Positions 41,476-52,689 of a stretch of DNA of 64,000 nucleotides are shown here, one piece after another. The DNA is from Symbiodinium sp. CCMP2592 (lineage: Eukaryota; Sar; Dinophyceae; Suessiales; Symbiodiniaceae): NCBI GenBank assembly GCA_905221615.1, contig CAJNDT010006135.1, positions 1,073,501 to 1,137,500 of the forward strand, written 5' to 3'. The stretch's first letter is position 1, and each line of letters begins with the position of its first letter. The notes below the pieces were generated by a model. The model was not told the origin of the DNA and did not search any database. It worked only from the letters and a program-made list of their open reading frames with translations. The translations under genes and the position numbers were made by a program.

Positions 41476-42678
41476 CTGCAAAAGGGAATGGTATAGTCGA
41501 GAGTTTAGGGTTCAGAAGGACTTATGGGGTTTAGAGTCAGGTTCCAGAACGACAGTGCCCCAAGCGTACAGTTTTACACACTCCCAAGTAGGCATTGTCG
41601 GTATTCTGACTTCTGTTCCGCGTTTTGCCCGACGGGTCCTGTATCGAGTTCGGAACCTCTTCTAGGAGAGCCCTTGAATCTCTTCGGGGTTGCAGAAAGT
41701 CCTAGCTTTAAGGGTTTCAAAAAAGTATCAGGATGCTTAGGCTAACATTAGTTTACACAACCGCTGCCGCGACCGAAACCCGAAACAGCAAAAGGCGAAA
41801 AACACCGCACCCTAATCCCAAAGACCTGAAACCTACCTATAGTTTCCATTGTAGTTCCGTTTTTTGGTTAACCAAAATCTCTGATATCGGATCCTAACCA
41901 TAAAACTGCCTAACCAAAAAAAGGAACTACAATGGAGACTATAGGTAAGTCCTAAACTCCAAACCCGAAACTCTCAATAAGCCCCAAGTCCCACCCAAGC
42001 CTCGAGACGCTGAGGCCAGCCCAAAAGAGGCTCCGGCCCTGCCTCAACGAGTGCCGAACGCGAACCGGTTTTGGGGTTTAGTCTTTGGGTTCGTACCTAG
42101 ACCCCGTCTCAGACTGCCGGGGTTTAGGGTAAGGTTTACGCCAACGCTCCTGCATCTTCGTAGTGAGATCCCAAACCTTCGCCCCCAAAGAAAGCCCATG
42201 ACCCCCTTTCGGAGCCTCAGGGTAATGAACCACCGGACCTACTAATTAGAGGGTTTATATCAAGTCGGGAACTGCAGGTCAAGGGTTTATGGTCTAGGGT
42301 CCCATGTATATTACTATATATTATGGAACTAGGTACCTAACACCCCATTAAGGATGGTCTTTCGGGGCCTAACTCCATAATTATGGTAGTGTACATGGAA
42401 GCCGCTCACCTAACTGGCGACTGTTTGAGATTTTTCAAGCAGGTCCATGGTCAACAGGTCAACAAAACTTTACAGCAGCATCTGCAACTAGGTTCCTGAG
42501 CAGGCCCTTTATAATAAGAGTACCCTTTTTCCTACTATTGGGTTTTGGTTTTCACCGGGGAACCCAAAAAGAAAACGTGAAGAAGAGTACTACTCAGGAA
42601 CCAAGTAGACCCTGAACCCCTTCAGATCCCTTATAGAATCCTTTAAGGATCCCTTATAATTAGAACCTTCTAAGGAAC

Positions 42679-42748
42679 CCTTTCGCAATGAATGAGCCTG
42701 CATGTACCGTTGCTGGCTACCCTGAGGCTCCCGATCTCCTCAACCCTG
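42679..42748 (-). CDS. exon, unknown
   Basis: Entered from an E element (CCTCTAAG|), reads RVEEIGSLRVASNGTCRLIH then CER, leaves by GAAAGG|GTTCC. 1+69 nt. A shorter candidate exon at ~42460-42410 (MDLLEKSQTVAS before GTGAGC) may precede or follow. Confidence 0.58.
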
Positions 42749-42977
42749 CTTAGAGGATCATGGGACTTAGTAAGGGCTCTTAAAGGGCTCCTTAAAGGGA
42801 TCTATAGGGTTCCTTCAACGGATCTATGGGGTTTAGGGTTTAGAGTCTACTTAGAGGATCATGGGACTTAGTAAGTTGGGTATAATTGGGGTTATAAGTC
42901 CCCTAACCGGGGTTATCCTAATAATAACCTACTTATAACCTTACTTATAACTTACTAAGTCCCATGAGCCTTCAAGT
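42749..42977. repeat. composite E element opened by a GGTTCC/telomere module
   Basis: CTTAGAGGATCATGGGACTTAG then TAAG, a module of about 75 bp (GGCTCC/GGTTCC units ending TTTAGGGTTTAGAG), then the same CTTAGAGGATCATGGG arm again and a full E. The arm of about 26 bp is duplicated around the module. Confidence 0.82.
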
Positions 42978-43248
42978 GGGGCTTAAGGTTTAGGGCTTCG
43001 CGCTTTTAAAGGGCTTAGGGGCCTACAGGGATAAGGGTTTGGGGTTTAGAGGGTTTAGGCTTTGGGGGCTGGGGATTATTAAGGGCTTTTTCTTTGGGGT
43101 TCAGGGTTTTGAGGCTTTGAGGGTTTATAGGGCCTGGGGTTTAGGGCTTTGGAGGGTTTGGGGTTTAGAGTTTAGGTGGGGCAGTCCTGCAAACCACTGC
43201 AGATCTCTGGTAGAAGCCCACATCAGCCGACATCATGCACGGGAAGAA

Positions 43249-43624
43249 TTATCCAGGGGCTGGCTTAACTAAACAAGGCTTTATGGTGCTCTTTTGGATG
43301 CTTCTTTTACATCTTCTTTCAAACCGACTATGAGGGGATTCGATTGGAGTGCTAATCGTTGCAACCCTGCAATAAATCCAAGCGGGCGATAGCGAGTTCA
43401 GGAACACATGAAACTCCAATAAACAACACCACTCTGAGCACCTGAACCCTTGACCCTGAACCCCTAAACCCGCAACCCCTGAATGATATCTAAAATTTAA
43501 ACCCTGAACCCTTTATAGTAACCCTCAACTACAGAACCCCTGAAGAAAGCCCATGCTACTTCGCTGCTACTTACAAAAGCCATCAAAAGCCCCTGAATTC
43601 CAGCTCTGCCGTGGACCGGGGGCA
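43249..43624 (-). CDS. two terminal exons, basic C-terminus
   Basis: Exon 43624-43575 (PPVHGRAGIQGLLMAF) leaves by GCTTTT|GTAAGT. Intron 43574-43414 (161 bp, GT-AG). Last exon 43413-43249 reads FHVFLNSLSPAWIYCRVAT, PIESPHSRFERRCKRSIQK, CLVKPAPG, TAA. Phase 0 on both sides. An overlapping minus frame (LQRLALQSNPLIVGLKEDV) is open too, so the choice rests on phase match. The stretch 43625-44229 is CCCTAAA-like only. Confidence 0.62.
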
Positions 43625-44229
43625 CTAAACGGCAAGCCCTAAGTCTAAAGATCCTAAACACCTAAACCCCAACCAACCCGTAAACGTTGAACCCCGACCC
43701 CTAACCCCAAGTCCCAAGCCTCAAATCCCAAACCCCAAGCCCTAAACCCTAACTTAATAAAACTCAAACTAAACCCTAAAACCTAAACCCCAACCCCTAA
43801 CTCAACCCTAAACCTTGAACCCTAAACCCAAAACTAAGCCCTAAACCCTATAAACCCCACACTAAACCCAAAACCCCGAAACCCCGAAACTTCCAAACCC
43901 CAACCCCTAACTCAACCCAAAATCCCAAACTAAACCCTGAACTTCCTGAACCCCTCAACCCCAAACCCCACACTAAACCCTAAACCCCCAAACTAGACCC
44001 TGAACCCCCAAACCCCTAAACCCCTCACTAAACCCTAAACCCCCAAACTAGACCCTGAACCCTTATAGATCCCTTTAAAGGAGCCCTTATGGATTCCTTT
44101 AGCAAACCCTCAAAACCCCAAACCCTCAGCCCTATAAACCCCTTATAGGTCCCTTTAAATGAACCCCTAATTATCCCTGTAGCTCCCTTTAAACCAACCT
44201 AAACCCCTAAACCCCTCAAAACCCCAAAC

Positions 44230-44308
44230 CCTCACGGGCTTCGCCTCCGCTCCCTCTCCTTTGGCCACGGAGCTGCCAAGGATCAAAAGGTGGGAGCGGC
44301 CTTTTCCG
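44230..44308 (-). CDS. exon with GSSVA motif, possible SGNH-hydrolase block
   Basis: The minus strand reads GKGRSHLLILGSSVAKGEGA then EAKPVR, donor GAGG|GTTTGG or CCC|GTGAGG. A beta-strand followed by GSSVAxG is seen in SGNH/GDSL-type hydrolases as block I. With a single exon this is only a suggestion. No block II-V exon was found nearby. Confidence 0.5.
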
Positions 44309-44767
44309 CTTTTCCGGAGGGTTTAGGCGTTCAAGGTTAAGGGGTTTTGGGGGGTTTATAGGGTTCAGAGTTTAAGGTTTACGGTTTAGGGGTTAAGGGG
44401 TTTTGGGGTTTAGCGGTTTAGAGATTAGGGTTCAGGGTTCAGGGTTTAGGCTATACGGTTTGGTTTACAGTAAACCCCATAAAGTTGGAAGCCTGATAAA
44501 GGCCAAATAGTGCTGGGATTCCCTATAAATTGCTCTTAAGGATTGAGGCTATTGGGTTTCCAACTTTTGGGCTTCTACTGTAGGCCTCCATGGGTTGAAG
44601 GATTCTAGGGTTCAGGGTTTAGGGCTCAGGTGTCTTAAGCAATTTTTATCGAGCTTAAGGGATGTATATTTGAGTTCCAGGCCTTTGGAATTCAGGAGAG
44701 GGATTTACTTAAGGCTTACGGATCTGTGATCTGTGAATGTTGAAGATTTTAAAGGATATATACATAC

Positions 44768-44807
<40 letters not shown>

Positions 44808-45397
44808 GCATATATATATATATATTTATATTTATATTTATGTAAGTATATGAAGAAAGGGGTTTGGGGTTCTAGGCTTTTCGGGCTCTGCGGGCTTCCC
44901 GTTGATCAATGTAATGGGCTTACGGCATTTATATCGGGCTTTGGCCTCTTAGCCTTTGGGGTGGTTTTGGGGGCTCCGGGGTTCAGGATGGATTTGGGGG
45001 GGTTGAGGTTCAGGTTTCGTGGGGAGGTTCGGTTCTGCGGGTTCCAAACTTTGCGTGAAGGTCGAAAACACGGATTGTAGATTTGAGAATTAAGGTTGGT
45101 GATGTCGGAGGTTGAAGGTTTCGGGTTTGAGGGCTACAGTTCAGGCTATGCTTGGGTCCTGCATGAACAAGGCGGGAACAAGGCCGGTCAGTAAAGCCAA
45201 ACCAGGTTCTACAAACTTTCAATTCTGTATACATATACACACGCAGATGCATCTTATGATTACACTTGCCGCGATACTTCGGGCAGTGGGTCCTGGGATC
45301 TATTCCCCGCGGTACACTGTCCCGTACACTCGACCGCATGAACTGAACCGTGGGCTCCGTGACAGATGCGTCTGTCGAAGCCAAGCTGCTGCGTTTG

Positions 45398-46602
45398 TCA
45401 ATCGCGCGCTTGAAACTGCATCTGCGCTGCTAGCTGCTTTTCGTGAAGCTGGTGCCGCTGTTCCAGCTCCAGTTCGTGGAGCTTCTGCTGTCGCGCTAGG
45501 TCTTGCACGTACAGCTGCTCCTGCGTCTTTAGCTTCGGCTTCTGCTGTTCCCCATGCCGCTGAGCTAGCTCCGCAAGCTTCTGCTGTTCCTCTGGCTGCT
45601 GTGCTAGCTCCGCTTCGCGATACGACTGCTCTGACGTCGACTTAAACCTTAGACAAAGTGTTACCTTGACTCACAAATAACTCTTCCCTTTGACTGGCCT
45701 GACCCTCCTTAAACTTAGGCCCAAAGTTACAAAAGCTAAACCCGAAACCCGACAACTCTAATCCCAAAACTCCAAAACCAATAAACCGTAAACCCAGAAC
45801 CTAAACCCTCAACCCCGAAGCCCTAAGCCCTAAATCCTAAAACCCCTAAACTTTAAGCCCTTATAGATCTCTTTAATGGAACCCTTCTAAATCCCTTTAC
45901 ACGAGAAACCCTGAATCCCTAAGCTCCGACGACCTCCAAACACTTCTCCCTAGAGCTCCAGTTACCTAAAGTGTACCTATAGTCTCCATTGTAGTTCAGT
46001 GGTAGGCTGAGAGTCAGAAGAAGCAGCAGCACCACCAACCGTAAGCTCAACGGTCGCCGTGTCGGACGGCACCTTGATCTCCGCCTTCGCAGTGGTAGGC
46101 TGAGAGTCCGGAGAAGCAGCAGCACCACCAACCGTCCCTAAGGCTCCATGTACCCATATAGTAGGTACTTAGGCCTTCAAGGGCTCCCTATATGGGTACT
46201 TTATGGCCTAAGTACCGACTATATGGGTACATGGAACCTTTGAGCGTAAGCTCAACGGTCGGACGTGGAGCGGTGTGCGCAGACGGTTCCGGGTCCGGCG
46301 GGTCCCGAGGGTTTGGGGGCGCCGGCTGTTTGCCCATGGCTGCAAACCTTTTTTTGGCTAGGCAATTTTATGGTGAGGATCCTATAATAAAGATCTTGGT
46401 TAACCAAAAAAAGGAACTACAATGGACACCATAGGTAGGTTACTGATAGGTTAGCAACCTACTATTTAGGTAACGGGAGCCTGAGGTATCTGAATATGGC
46501 CAGCCTATACCAACCTAATGATACCCTCATAAGCCAGTCTTCTGAAACCTTTACACAAGAGGCGTAAAGAAGGCTGTAAAAGCTCACATAACTTCCGCTA
46601 CC
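45398..46602 (-). CDS. Pro/Thr-rich and coiled-coil protein, four in-phase exons
   Basis: Exons 46602-46481 (SGSYVSFYSLLYASCVKVSE ... WYRLAIFRYLR), 46347-46238 (FAAMGKQPAPPNPRDPPDP, PRPTVELTLK), 46137-45998 (two copies of a TVGGAAASxDSQPTT unit around AKAEIKVPSDTATVEL), 45640-45398 (Glu/Gln-rich coiled coil, EEQQKLAELAQRHGEQQ ... EQRHQLHEKQLAAQ, TGA). All phases match. Introns: 46480-46348 GC-AG, 46237-46138 GT-AG (one H element), 45997-45641 GA-AG. Hydrophobic N-terminal part, disordered middle and helical tail suggest a membrane-linked or scaffold protein (inference). An upstream exon candidate is 46877-46795 (GGFGNFRTFPPSKAISAPW). On the plus strand the same region gives an Ala-rich shadow frame. 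Confidence 0.8.
45976..46437. repeat. B element split into two halves around two exons
   Basis: CCTATAGTCTCCATTGTAG plus TTC (45976-45997) is the left end of B. The remainder, from CTTTTTTTGG to CCATAGG, is at about 46350-46437. The halves are complementary with nothing missing. Between them lie exons 46347-46238 and 46137-45998 and an H element. The left half supplies the GA donor of one intron and the right half the AG acceptor of another. Confidence 0.75.
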
Positions 46603-46679
46603 CTAGATACCTGCTCAGAAACCCCAAACAGACCTATAGAAAACCTTTAGATGAATCCCTCCGAACCCCAACCCCAAAC

Positions 46680-46795
46680 CCTACCCTAACCCACCAGAAC
46701 CTTTTTTTTGTAGGGTCCCTATAAATTCCATATTAGGGTAATTATATACTACGAACCTACAAAAATCAGGTAGGGTTTGGTAGGTTAAGGTAGCC
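46680..46795. repeat. TIR element, family T (~110 bp)
   Basis: Ends ACCTTAACC / GGTTAAGGT with inner ACCTTTTTTNTAGGGTTCC. Related copies: 1018-1118, 10180-10275, 17810-17935 (diverged), 53660-53765, 57340-57430, 61693-61795, 62460-62545. Confidence 0.75.
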
Positions 46796-47228
46796 TGAAA
46801 AAAGGCACCCCGACACCCAGGGAGCAGAAATTGCCTTGGACGGAGGAAAGGTCCGGAAGTTTCCAAAGCCTCCGACGCTGTCGTTTAGATGGGTCTGATA
46901 ACGCTTGAAAGGTTTAGTTAGGTTTGGGGCTTAGGGTTTTAAGGTTCCGGAGTTAGGGTTTGGGGCTGAGGGTTCCTTGTAAGGTGCCATAAGGGTTTGG
47001 AAGGTTTACAGCGCTGACAGGGTTGATTCTTGAGTAAAGTTTAGTCGAATCTTCTCCGGCATTCTATAGGGCGCCTCTTGTCCTTCTATACCAAGGCCTA
47101 CCTAGGGATACCAAAATCCAAAAACTACTGTTTTAAGGGCTGTACCTGTTTTGTGTAAGCCTTAATCGTTAAACCTTGCGCCCAAGGCATGTGCAGGGGG
47201 TCGTGTAGGACTGCTGTGAAGTTCTGCT

Positions 47229-47346
47229 TAGCCAAAGGGTCCTATGTACCGATATAGTCGAATGTAGGGCTTCCAAACTAATTAGGAATTACTATTATGA
47301 CTTAGGGAAGTATCCCCCGTAACAATACATAGGACCCTTTGGGTTA
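47229..47346. repeat. TIR element, family N (~110 bp)
   Basis: Ends CCAAAGGGTCCTATGTACC / ATAGGACCCTTTGGG. Other copies: 55130-55242, 56066-56160, 22957-23060 and remnants near 33955. Confidence 0.75.
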
Positions 47347-47427
47347 GAATCTCAGAAGGTGTCCAAGGGGTCGTGATAGGGCGAACTTCGGGTTCAACAG
47401 TGGAGGGCTCCACTTGGATGTAACCCC

Positions 47428-47534
47428 AAGGGTCCCATGGACCCAATAGTTAGGTACTCGGTTTGGGATCGGATAGTAGTTATGTAGGCTTTAAGTGAAT
47501 ATATGATTACTTGGTACTTGGATCCTTGGGGATA
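47428..47534. repeat. TIR element, family U (~105 bp)
   Basis: Ends CCCCAAGGGTC / GACCCTTGGGG, inner CCTACATAACTACTATCC. Other copies: 4230-4437 (expanded), 32703-32799, 51104-51284, 61045-61164. Confidence 0.75.
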
Positions 47535-47818
47535 CTGTTTAGTCACAAGATGTTAGGGCCCAAAGTTTGGAGCATTGGGGTTTAGGGTCCAAAGGATGGC
47601 AACCGATACTTAGGTAATGTAGGAACCATTAGGGCTCCTTATATGACCCTTCGGGGTTATAGGCCCCGGGTTTCTTAATCAGGTCCCTCCATTACATGGG
47701 CCAGGATAGAAATAAAGTCGATTACTACTTGGCAGCATACATGGCTATGTAAGGTACTTGGACCAATTGGGATCTACCCCTAAACCCTAATGAACCCCTA
47801 AACTCTAAACCCTTAAAC

Positions 47819-47928
47819 CAATTCTTCTTGCCAGCATAGGCACCTTTGCGCCTACTTGCCAAAACCCTGGTCCGGTACACACTTTGCCACATGTAACCAT
47901 TATAGAACCGCAAAACGCCTTGTAAGAG
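47819..47928 (-). CDS. exon, aromatic/basic, unknown
   Basis: Acceptor GTGTTGTCAG|, then LLQGVLRFYNGYMWQSVYR, TRVLASRRKGAYAGKKN, donor AATTG|GTTTAAG. 36 codons +2. The composition is strongly protein-like. The neighbouring sequence is elements only. Confidence 0.7.
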
Positions 47929-48149
47929 CTGACAACACCCGCCCCTGAATCCTGAAAACCCTAAACCAAACACCTAATACAAACCCTACCTCATTAAGCT
48001 ATAACCCTGAACCAAAAGACCCTCATATCCTCAAGCCCTAAACTGAACCCTCCAACCCTGAACCCTCAAAGCCTCAGGCTACTTATAGATCTCTTAAAAG
48101 GAACCCCTATAGATCCCATAAAGGAACCCTTACAGATCCCGTAAAGGAA

Positions 48150-48228
48150 CCCTTCCAGCCCTTCGCCTGAAGAGGTTGAAAATGAACCAGCGCCAGAGAA
48201 CCTCAGAGTCGAGTCACGCAGGGGCCTT
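48150..48228 (-). CDS. exon candidate beside a C element
   Basis: Minus strand after CTCCAAG| : LRPLRDSTLRFSGAGSFSTS then SGEGLEG. The plus strand is open too (LKMNQRQRTSESSHAGA), and the C element is splice-competent both ways, so the strand rests on the neighbours. Confidence 0.45.
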
Positions 48229-48393
48229 AACTTGGAGGGTCGGGGGACTTAGTAACTGGTTATCTTAAGGACTTATAAGTACCATAACCCCAATTAGGGT
48301 CCCTTCTAGGGTACTTTTAAGTCTACTTACTACCTGCTTACTAAGTCCCCCGACCCTCCAAGCAGTCACCTAGGGTTTAGGGGTGTAGGTTAG

Positions 48394-48492
48394 AAGCTGC
48401 CCCCACCCTGTAATAGTGGTATAATAGGAATATAATAGGGCCCTAATATAATCCTGATAGTCACAATTTCAGGGTGGGGGCAGCTTCTAAGG
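48394..48492. repeat. TIR element, family W (~98 bp)
   Basis: Ends TTAGAAGCTGCCCCCACCC and complement, inner TGTAATAGTGGTATAATA. Second copy 61859-61958. Confidence 0.85.
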
Positions 48493-49378
48493 TTTCGGGA
48501 TTCGGGTTTAGGGGTTAGGGTTCGACGGCCATACTACCTAAGGCTTACTGGGGCTCTCTTAAACCTTATCTAGGATGCCCAGCAACCCAGGAAGAAAAAG
48601 GGCTCCCTTTTCGGTATTGCCCTAAGGCTCCTGGACCCTCGTAGTGAAATCCCGAACCGTAGCCCCCGAAGCCCAAACCCTTCCCCCAGAAAGCCCATGA
48701 CCCCTTTCGGAGCCTTAGGGTGGGTACCTTAATAAGGAACTTAGGACTACAAAAAGGGAACAACGGTACGACAGGGATCCTAGTTAAAAATCAGACGGAG
48801 GGTTTCTGGGCTCTTTTAAAGGGTTCCTTTAAATATACGATAACGGGGTACTATAAGAGTGTATTTTAGGGGCCTTTAACATTTTTAGTAGGATTTTTTG
48901 GGGGTATATTATACTGGAAATAACATAAGGAACCCCCAAAATGGTATAGGTAATCGTGTATGTCCCTACAGTACGCTTCACAGAGTTAAGGCTTGAGGTT
49001 AGGGTTTGGGTATAGGGCTTTAGGGTTCCTGTGAAGGATCTAAAATGGCTCCTTTAGAGGGATCTAGGGTAGTTTGAGTGTAGGATGGGGGTTCAGGTTT
49101 AAGGTTAAGGTCTGGGTTGAGCTTTAGGGCTTCTTTGGGGCTGAGTACCCTGACCCAATAATGCTCGAACTAATAAAAAGATCATAGTAGGATTATATGA
49201 GCTCCTTAGGGTTCAGTAAGTTCGGGTGTGGGTGTAGAATTGTGTAGGGTTTACGGGCCATTGGCACCCAAACATTGCGCCCCTGTCAACCAAAAACCCC
49301 AAACCCTAAAACCCCAAACCCTAAAACCCCAAACCCTAAAACCCTAAAGCCCTAGACCCTAACCCCCCAACCCCAAAC

Positions 49379-49460
49379 TCATCGGGACAGGTGGCCGCGT
49401 TGCGTATCGCGACGTAGCTCTCGCGCAAGAAGCCGGAGAGGTGCCCTGTCTCATCTTGAT
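49379..49460 (-). CDS. exon, well supported, unknown
   Basis: Acceptor CCTCCTCAAG|AT, then DQDETGHLSGFLRESYVAIR, NAATCPDE, donor GATGA|GTTTGG. 2+78+2 nt. GC-rich third positions and no repeats. Neighbouring element D at 49477-49583. Confidence 0.72.
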
Positions 49461-49849
49461 CTTGAGGAGGCTACAGTACTTGGAGGGGCAGGGGACTCAG
49501 TAAGTAGGCTATAAGTAGAGTTATAAGTACCCAAGTATAACTCCATTTACAACCTACTTACTAAGTCCCCTGCCCCTCCAAGTAAGGGGTCCTTTGAAGG
49601 TGCCCTAAACCCTAAACCAGAAAGGAACCCCTACAGGAATCCTTATGAACCTCTCAAAGGAAACTTAATGGGTTTAGGGCTGGGGGTTTAGGGTGTAGGG
49701 TTTGGGGAGTGATTATAAGTTTAGGGTTTGAGGTTTAGGGCTTGGACTTAGAGTTTGATCCTATGAGGGGTTTAAACAGTGTTTAGGGGTTGCATTATAG
49801 GTTTTGGGGTGCAACGTTCCTTCAAAGGATTCGCATAAGGATTGCATGA

Positions 49850-49992
49850 TGGGGTTCAGGGTGTAGGGTTTCTGTTCGGGCATGCTCCGTGTGCGAAGTT
49901 GCTGCAAACACTGAGCTTGAGCATATGCAGGAGTCCGTCATCGCTCCTTTAAAAGCATTCAAGGCGGGTGAGCGAGTTCGCTCTCTAATGTA
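49850..49992 (-). CDS. exon, unknown
   Basis: Minus strand RERTRSPALNAFKGAMTDSC then ICSSSVFAATSHTEHARTE. Probable acceptor CCTACATTAG|. A second exon candidate at 50136-50093 (GDPGAIFSRGSAFVAM) is entered from a TTTAGGG tract whose last unit supplies TTTAG|GG. Confidence 0.52.
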
Positions 49993-51419
49993 GGGGCCTT
50001 TCTTAGAATAGGGTTTTGTGGCCATTATACCGTAATTATACTAAGGAACCCCCAAAACAGTGTAGGTAATGATTTAAGCCCCTATACTACATCGCCACGA
50101 ACGCGGAGCCTCGAGAGAATATAGCGCCAGGATCACCCTAAACCCTAAACCCTAAACCCTGCGCCAGGCTTAGGGGGCTGGAAGAAATTCATAAGGGTCC
50201 TAAGCTCCAACACACATATGGGTGGTTGTCGAAATTAGGATCCCTTTTTGGGTCCCCTAAATATTAGGCGTCGTATTATAATCGAGACCCCAAAAAGGGA
50301 CCCTAAGTTTGACAACCACCCATATGTTATAGCAAATTAGGAATATCGGTTTGGGTTCTTGTGTTAGGGGAGCACAATATGACTGTTTGGTACTTCTTGG
50401 AGGGTCGGGGGACTTAGTAACTGGTTATTTTAAGGACTTATAAGTACCATAACCCCAATTAGGGTCCTTTTTAGGGTACTTATAAGTCTACTTACTACCT
50501 ACTTACTAAGTCCCCCGACCCTCCAAGTTGGGTCTTTGGGGATAGGTTGAGGTCGAGAGCCCAACCCTTATAGGAACCCCGAAGCCCCAACAAGAACTCA
50601 CTCATTAGAACCCCCATATGCCTAGAACCTCCAAACCTTCAAACCCTGACCCTAGTCCTTGGGCCTTGGGAGGAACCCGTATAAGCCTAGAACTGCTAAC
50701 CCTAAATCCGAATATACGGGCCTTAATAATTAGAATAGGGCTTTCGGGCCAATTATACCATATTTAATAGTAAGGAACCCCAAAGCAGTATAGGTAGCTA
50801 TTCAGGCCCCGACATTAACTCTCGGGTCCTTTGGACCCTTAGGGCTCAAGAAATCCCAGGCTCAAAGGAACCTTCTGCCCAAAACCAAAGTTGACATTCA
50901 AGCGCAGCCTCCGATCTACAGCTAGAAAGCCGAAACTTAGGCCTACTTGTGGAGTATCCCGGGGAACTGAAAGTATAGTACATGGGGGGTTATATAGGGA
51001 TTATGGTACCCCGACAGAAAATTACTTATTATGTTCCTTAATTCCCTTATAGAACCCTTATAGATCCTTTCAAGGAACCCTTTGAGGAACCCTTAGTTAG
51101 GTTACCTACTCCACTACTAGGTAGTGCTTATAGGGCTGAAGTACCCAACTATCATATACACTCAAAAATAGTAACCTACATAACTACTATCCCAAACCCG
51201 AGTACCTAATTATTAGGCCCCTATGTTATAGAACCCTTATAGTAGGAACCCTAAACCTTATTGGGTCCTTTGGACCCTTGGATTAGGGCAAGATTCATCC
51301 CTAAAGCCCTAAACCCGGAACCCCAAACCCCTTTATAGAGCCCTTATAGATCCCTTTGAAGGAGCCCTTATATGGGTCCCTTTAAACGGACCATCTTGGG
51401 CTTAGGGCTTAAGGGTTGA

Positions 51420-51492
51420 GTTGCTTAGGATTTAAGCTCCAAAGGAGAACAACGGAGCTGCTGCAATGGAAGTCAAGCTCTTCGGTCGTGCC
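51420..51492 (-). CDS. exon, hydrophobic, unknown
   Basis: Minus strand TTEELDFHCSSSVVLLWSLN. Single-copy island between telomere-like tracts. The stretch 50150-51420 otherwise holds elements Q, C and U. A weaker island at 50880-50945 (RRLRLNVNFGFGQK or SEAALECQLWFWAE) is also on the minus strand. Confidence 0.52.
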
Positions 51493-51636
51493 TTAAGGGG
51501 TTTAGTGTTAAAAGGTGTAGGGTTTGGGGGTTCAGGGTTTAGGTTTAGGGGTTTAGGGTTTGGGGGTTTAGGGGTTTAGGGGTTGAGGGGTCTAGGGGTT
51601 GAAGGGTTTAGGGGTCTAGGTTTTAGGGTTTAGCGT

Positions 51637-52605
51637 TTAGGCCGGCGTCGGTGTCGGCATAAAGTGCTCAATGATACCCTGCTGCACCACAATGCTCCTG
51701 AGCCACTCCACGCGGTCCCTCCTCCAGGGCAGAAGCAACACTGCTGTAGCCAGCAAGACCGACACCTTGCGGACTAAGCTACTACTGGATGGCTGGCCTC
51801 CGTGATGGTCCACTGCATTGCGACAGCGCCAGCGCCTTGATACGTGGGCGGGAGCACCCACGCGTGGAAGGAGAAGGCGATTTGGAGAGCCAGAAAGGCG
51901 CTGCGGTGCTTTCCCCTGGAGCCGGAGCTGTCCTTTGAACTAACCCTACCGTTTTAGGGGTTCTACCCTCGAATTAAGGGGTCATAACCGACTATTTTGT
52001 AGGGTTTGGGGTCACAGGGATACCCTAAGGGTCCAAGTAATCCTCATTTATGGTTTTTGGTACCTAAAACGGCCCTAAAAGTCCTACAATACTCTGGGAT
52101 AAGCAATCTCAAGAAAGGCAGTGTGCCACAATGCGAACAACGGTCACATCGCTTGAAACTCAGTAGGGCTTTAGGGCTGAACGGCCTAGGATTTCGGCCT
52201 ATAGTGCTTAAGGGATGAATTAATGGTTAAGGGTTTCAGGGTTTAGGGTTTGAACCCTAAGTTCATCTAGAACCCTTCAGCGAGCCCAACAAGCGATCTT
52301 GAAAGGGACCCTAAAAACCGAAACCCTAAACCCTAAACCCAGAACCCATGGATCCTACTCCCAAGACCAACACTACACCCCCCCCCCGAATGTTGAGGAC
52401 CGTAACATTTAAATTCAAGGGCACTGGGGGGGGGGGGGGGGGTACTGGTAAATCGGTAAATCCGCTACCCTACACCCTAAACCCTAAACCCACTAAACCC
52501 ACTAAACCCACAGAACCCAATAAACCCTGAACCCAACCTACATTCGTCGATTTTCGCCCCGCCTGTGTAGGCTGTGGCCGCCAGCGGCACAGCCAACCCA
52601 GCCAT
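51637..52605 (-). CDS. complete small gene: signal peptide, CxxCxxC and hydrophobic segments
   Basis: Exons 52605-52538 (ATG; MAGLAVPLAATAYTGGAKID), 52158-52095 (FKRCDRCSHCGTLPFLRLLI), 51932-51786 (GKHRSAFLALQIAFSFHAWV, LPPTYQGAGAVAMQWTITE), 51765-51637 (VSVLLATAVLLLPWRRDRVE, WLRSIVVQQGIIEHFM, TAA). About 135 residues. Introns: 52537-52159 GT-AG, 52094-51933 GA-AG (start of a truncated K element), and a 20-nt GT...AG gap 51785-51766 which may instead be a frameshift. An N-terminal signal-like segment, a CxxCxxC motif and two membrane-like stretches suggest a small membrane or secreted protein. Family not recognised. Confidence 0.7.
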
Positions 52606-52689
52606 GACCTTTCTGCAAGGCCCTTTTAAAGGTGTAGGGAGTTTAGGGTTTAGGGTGTCAGGCTTTAGGGTTTAGGGGTTTAGGGTGAG

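Noticed and set aside
45112-45645. Plus frame of 177 codons, Ala-rich
   Set aside because: It is the shadow of the Glu/Gln-rich coiled-coil exon 45640-45398 on the minus strand, whose phase matches upstream exons.
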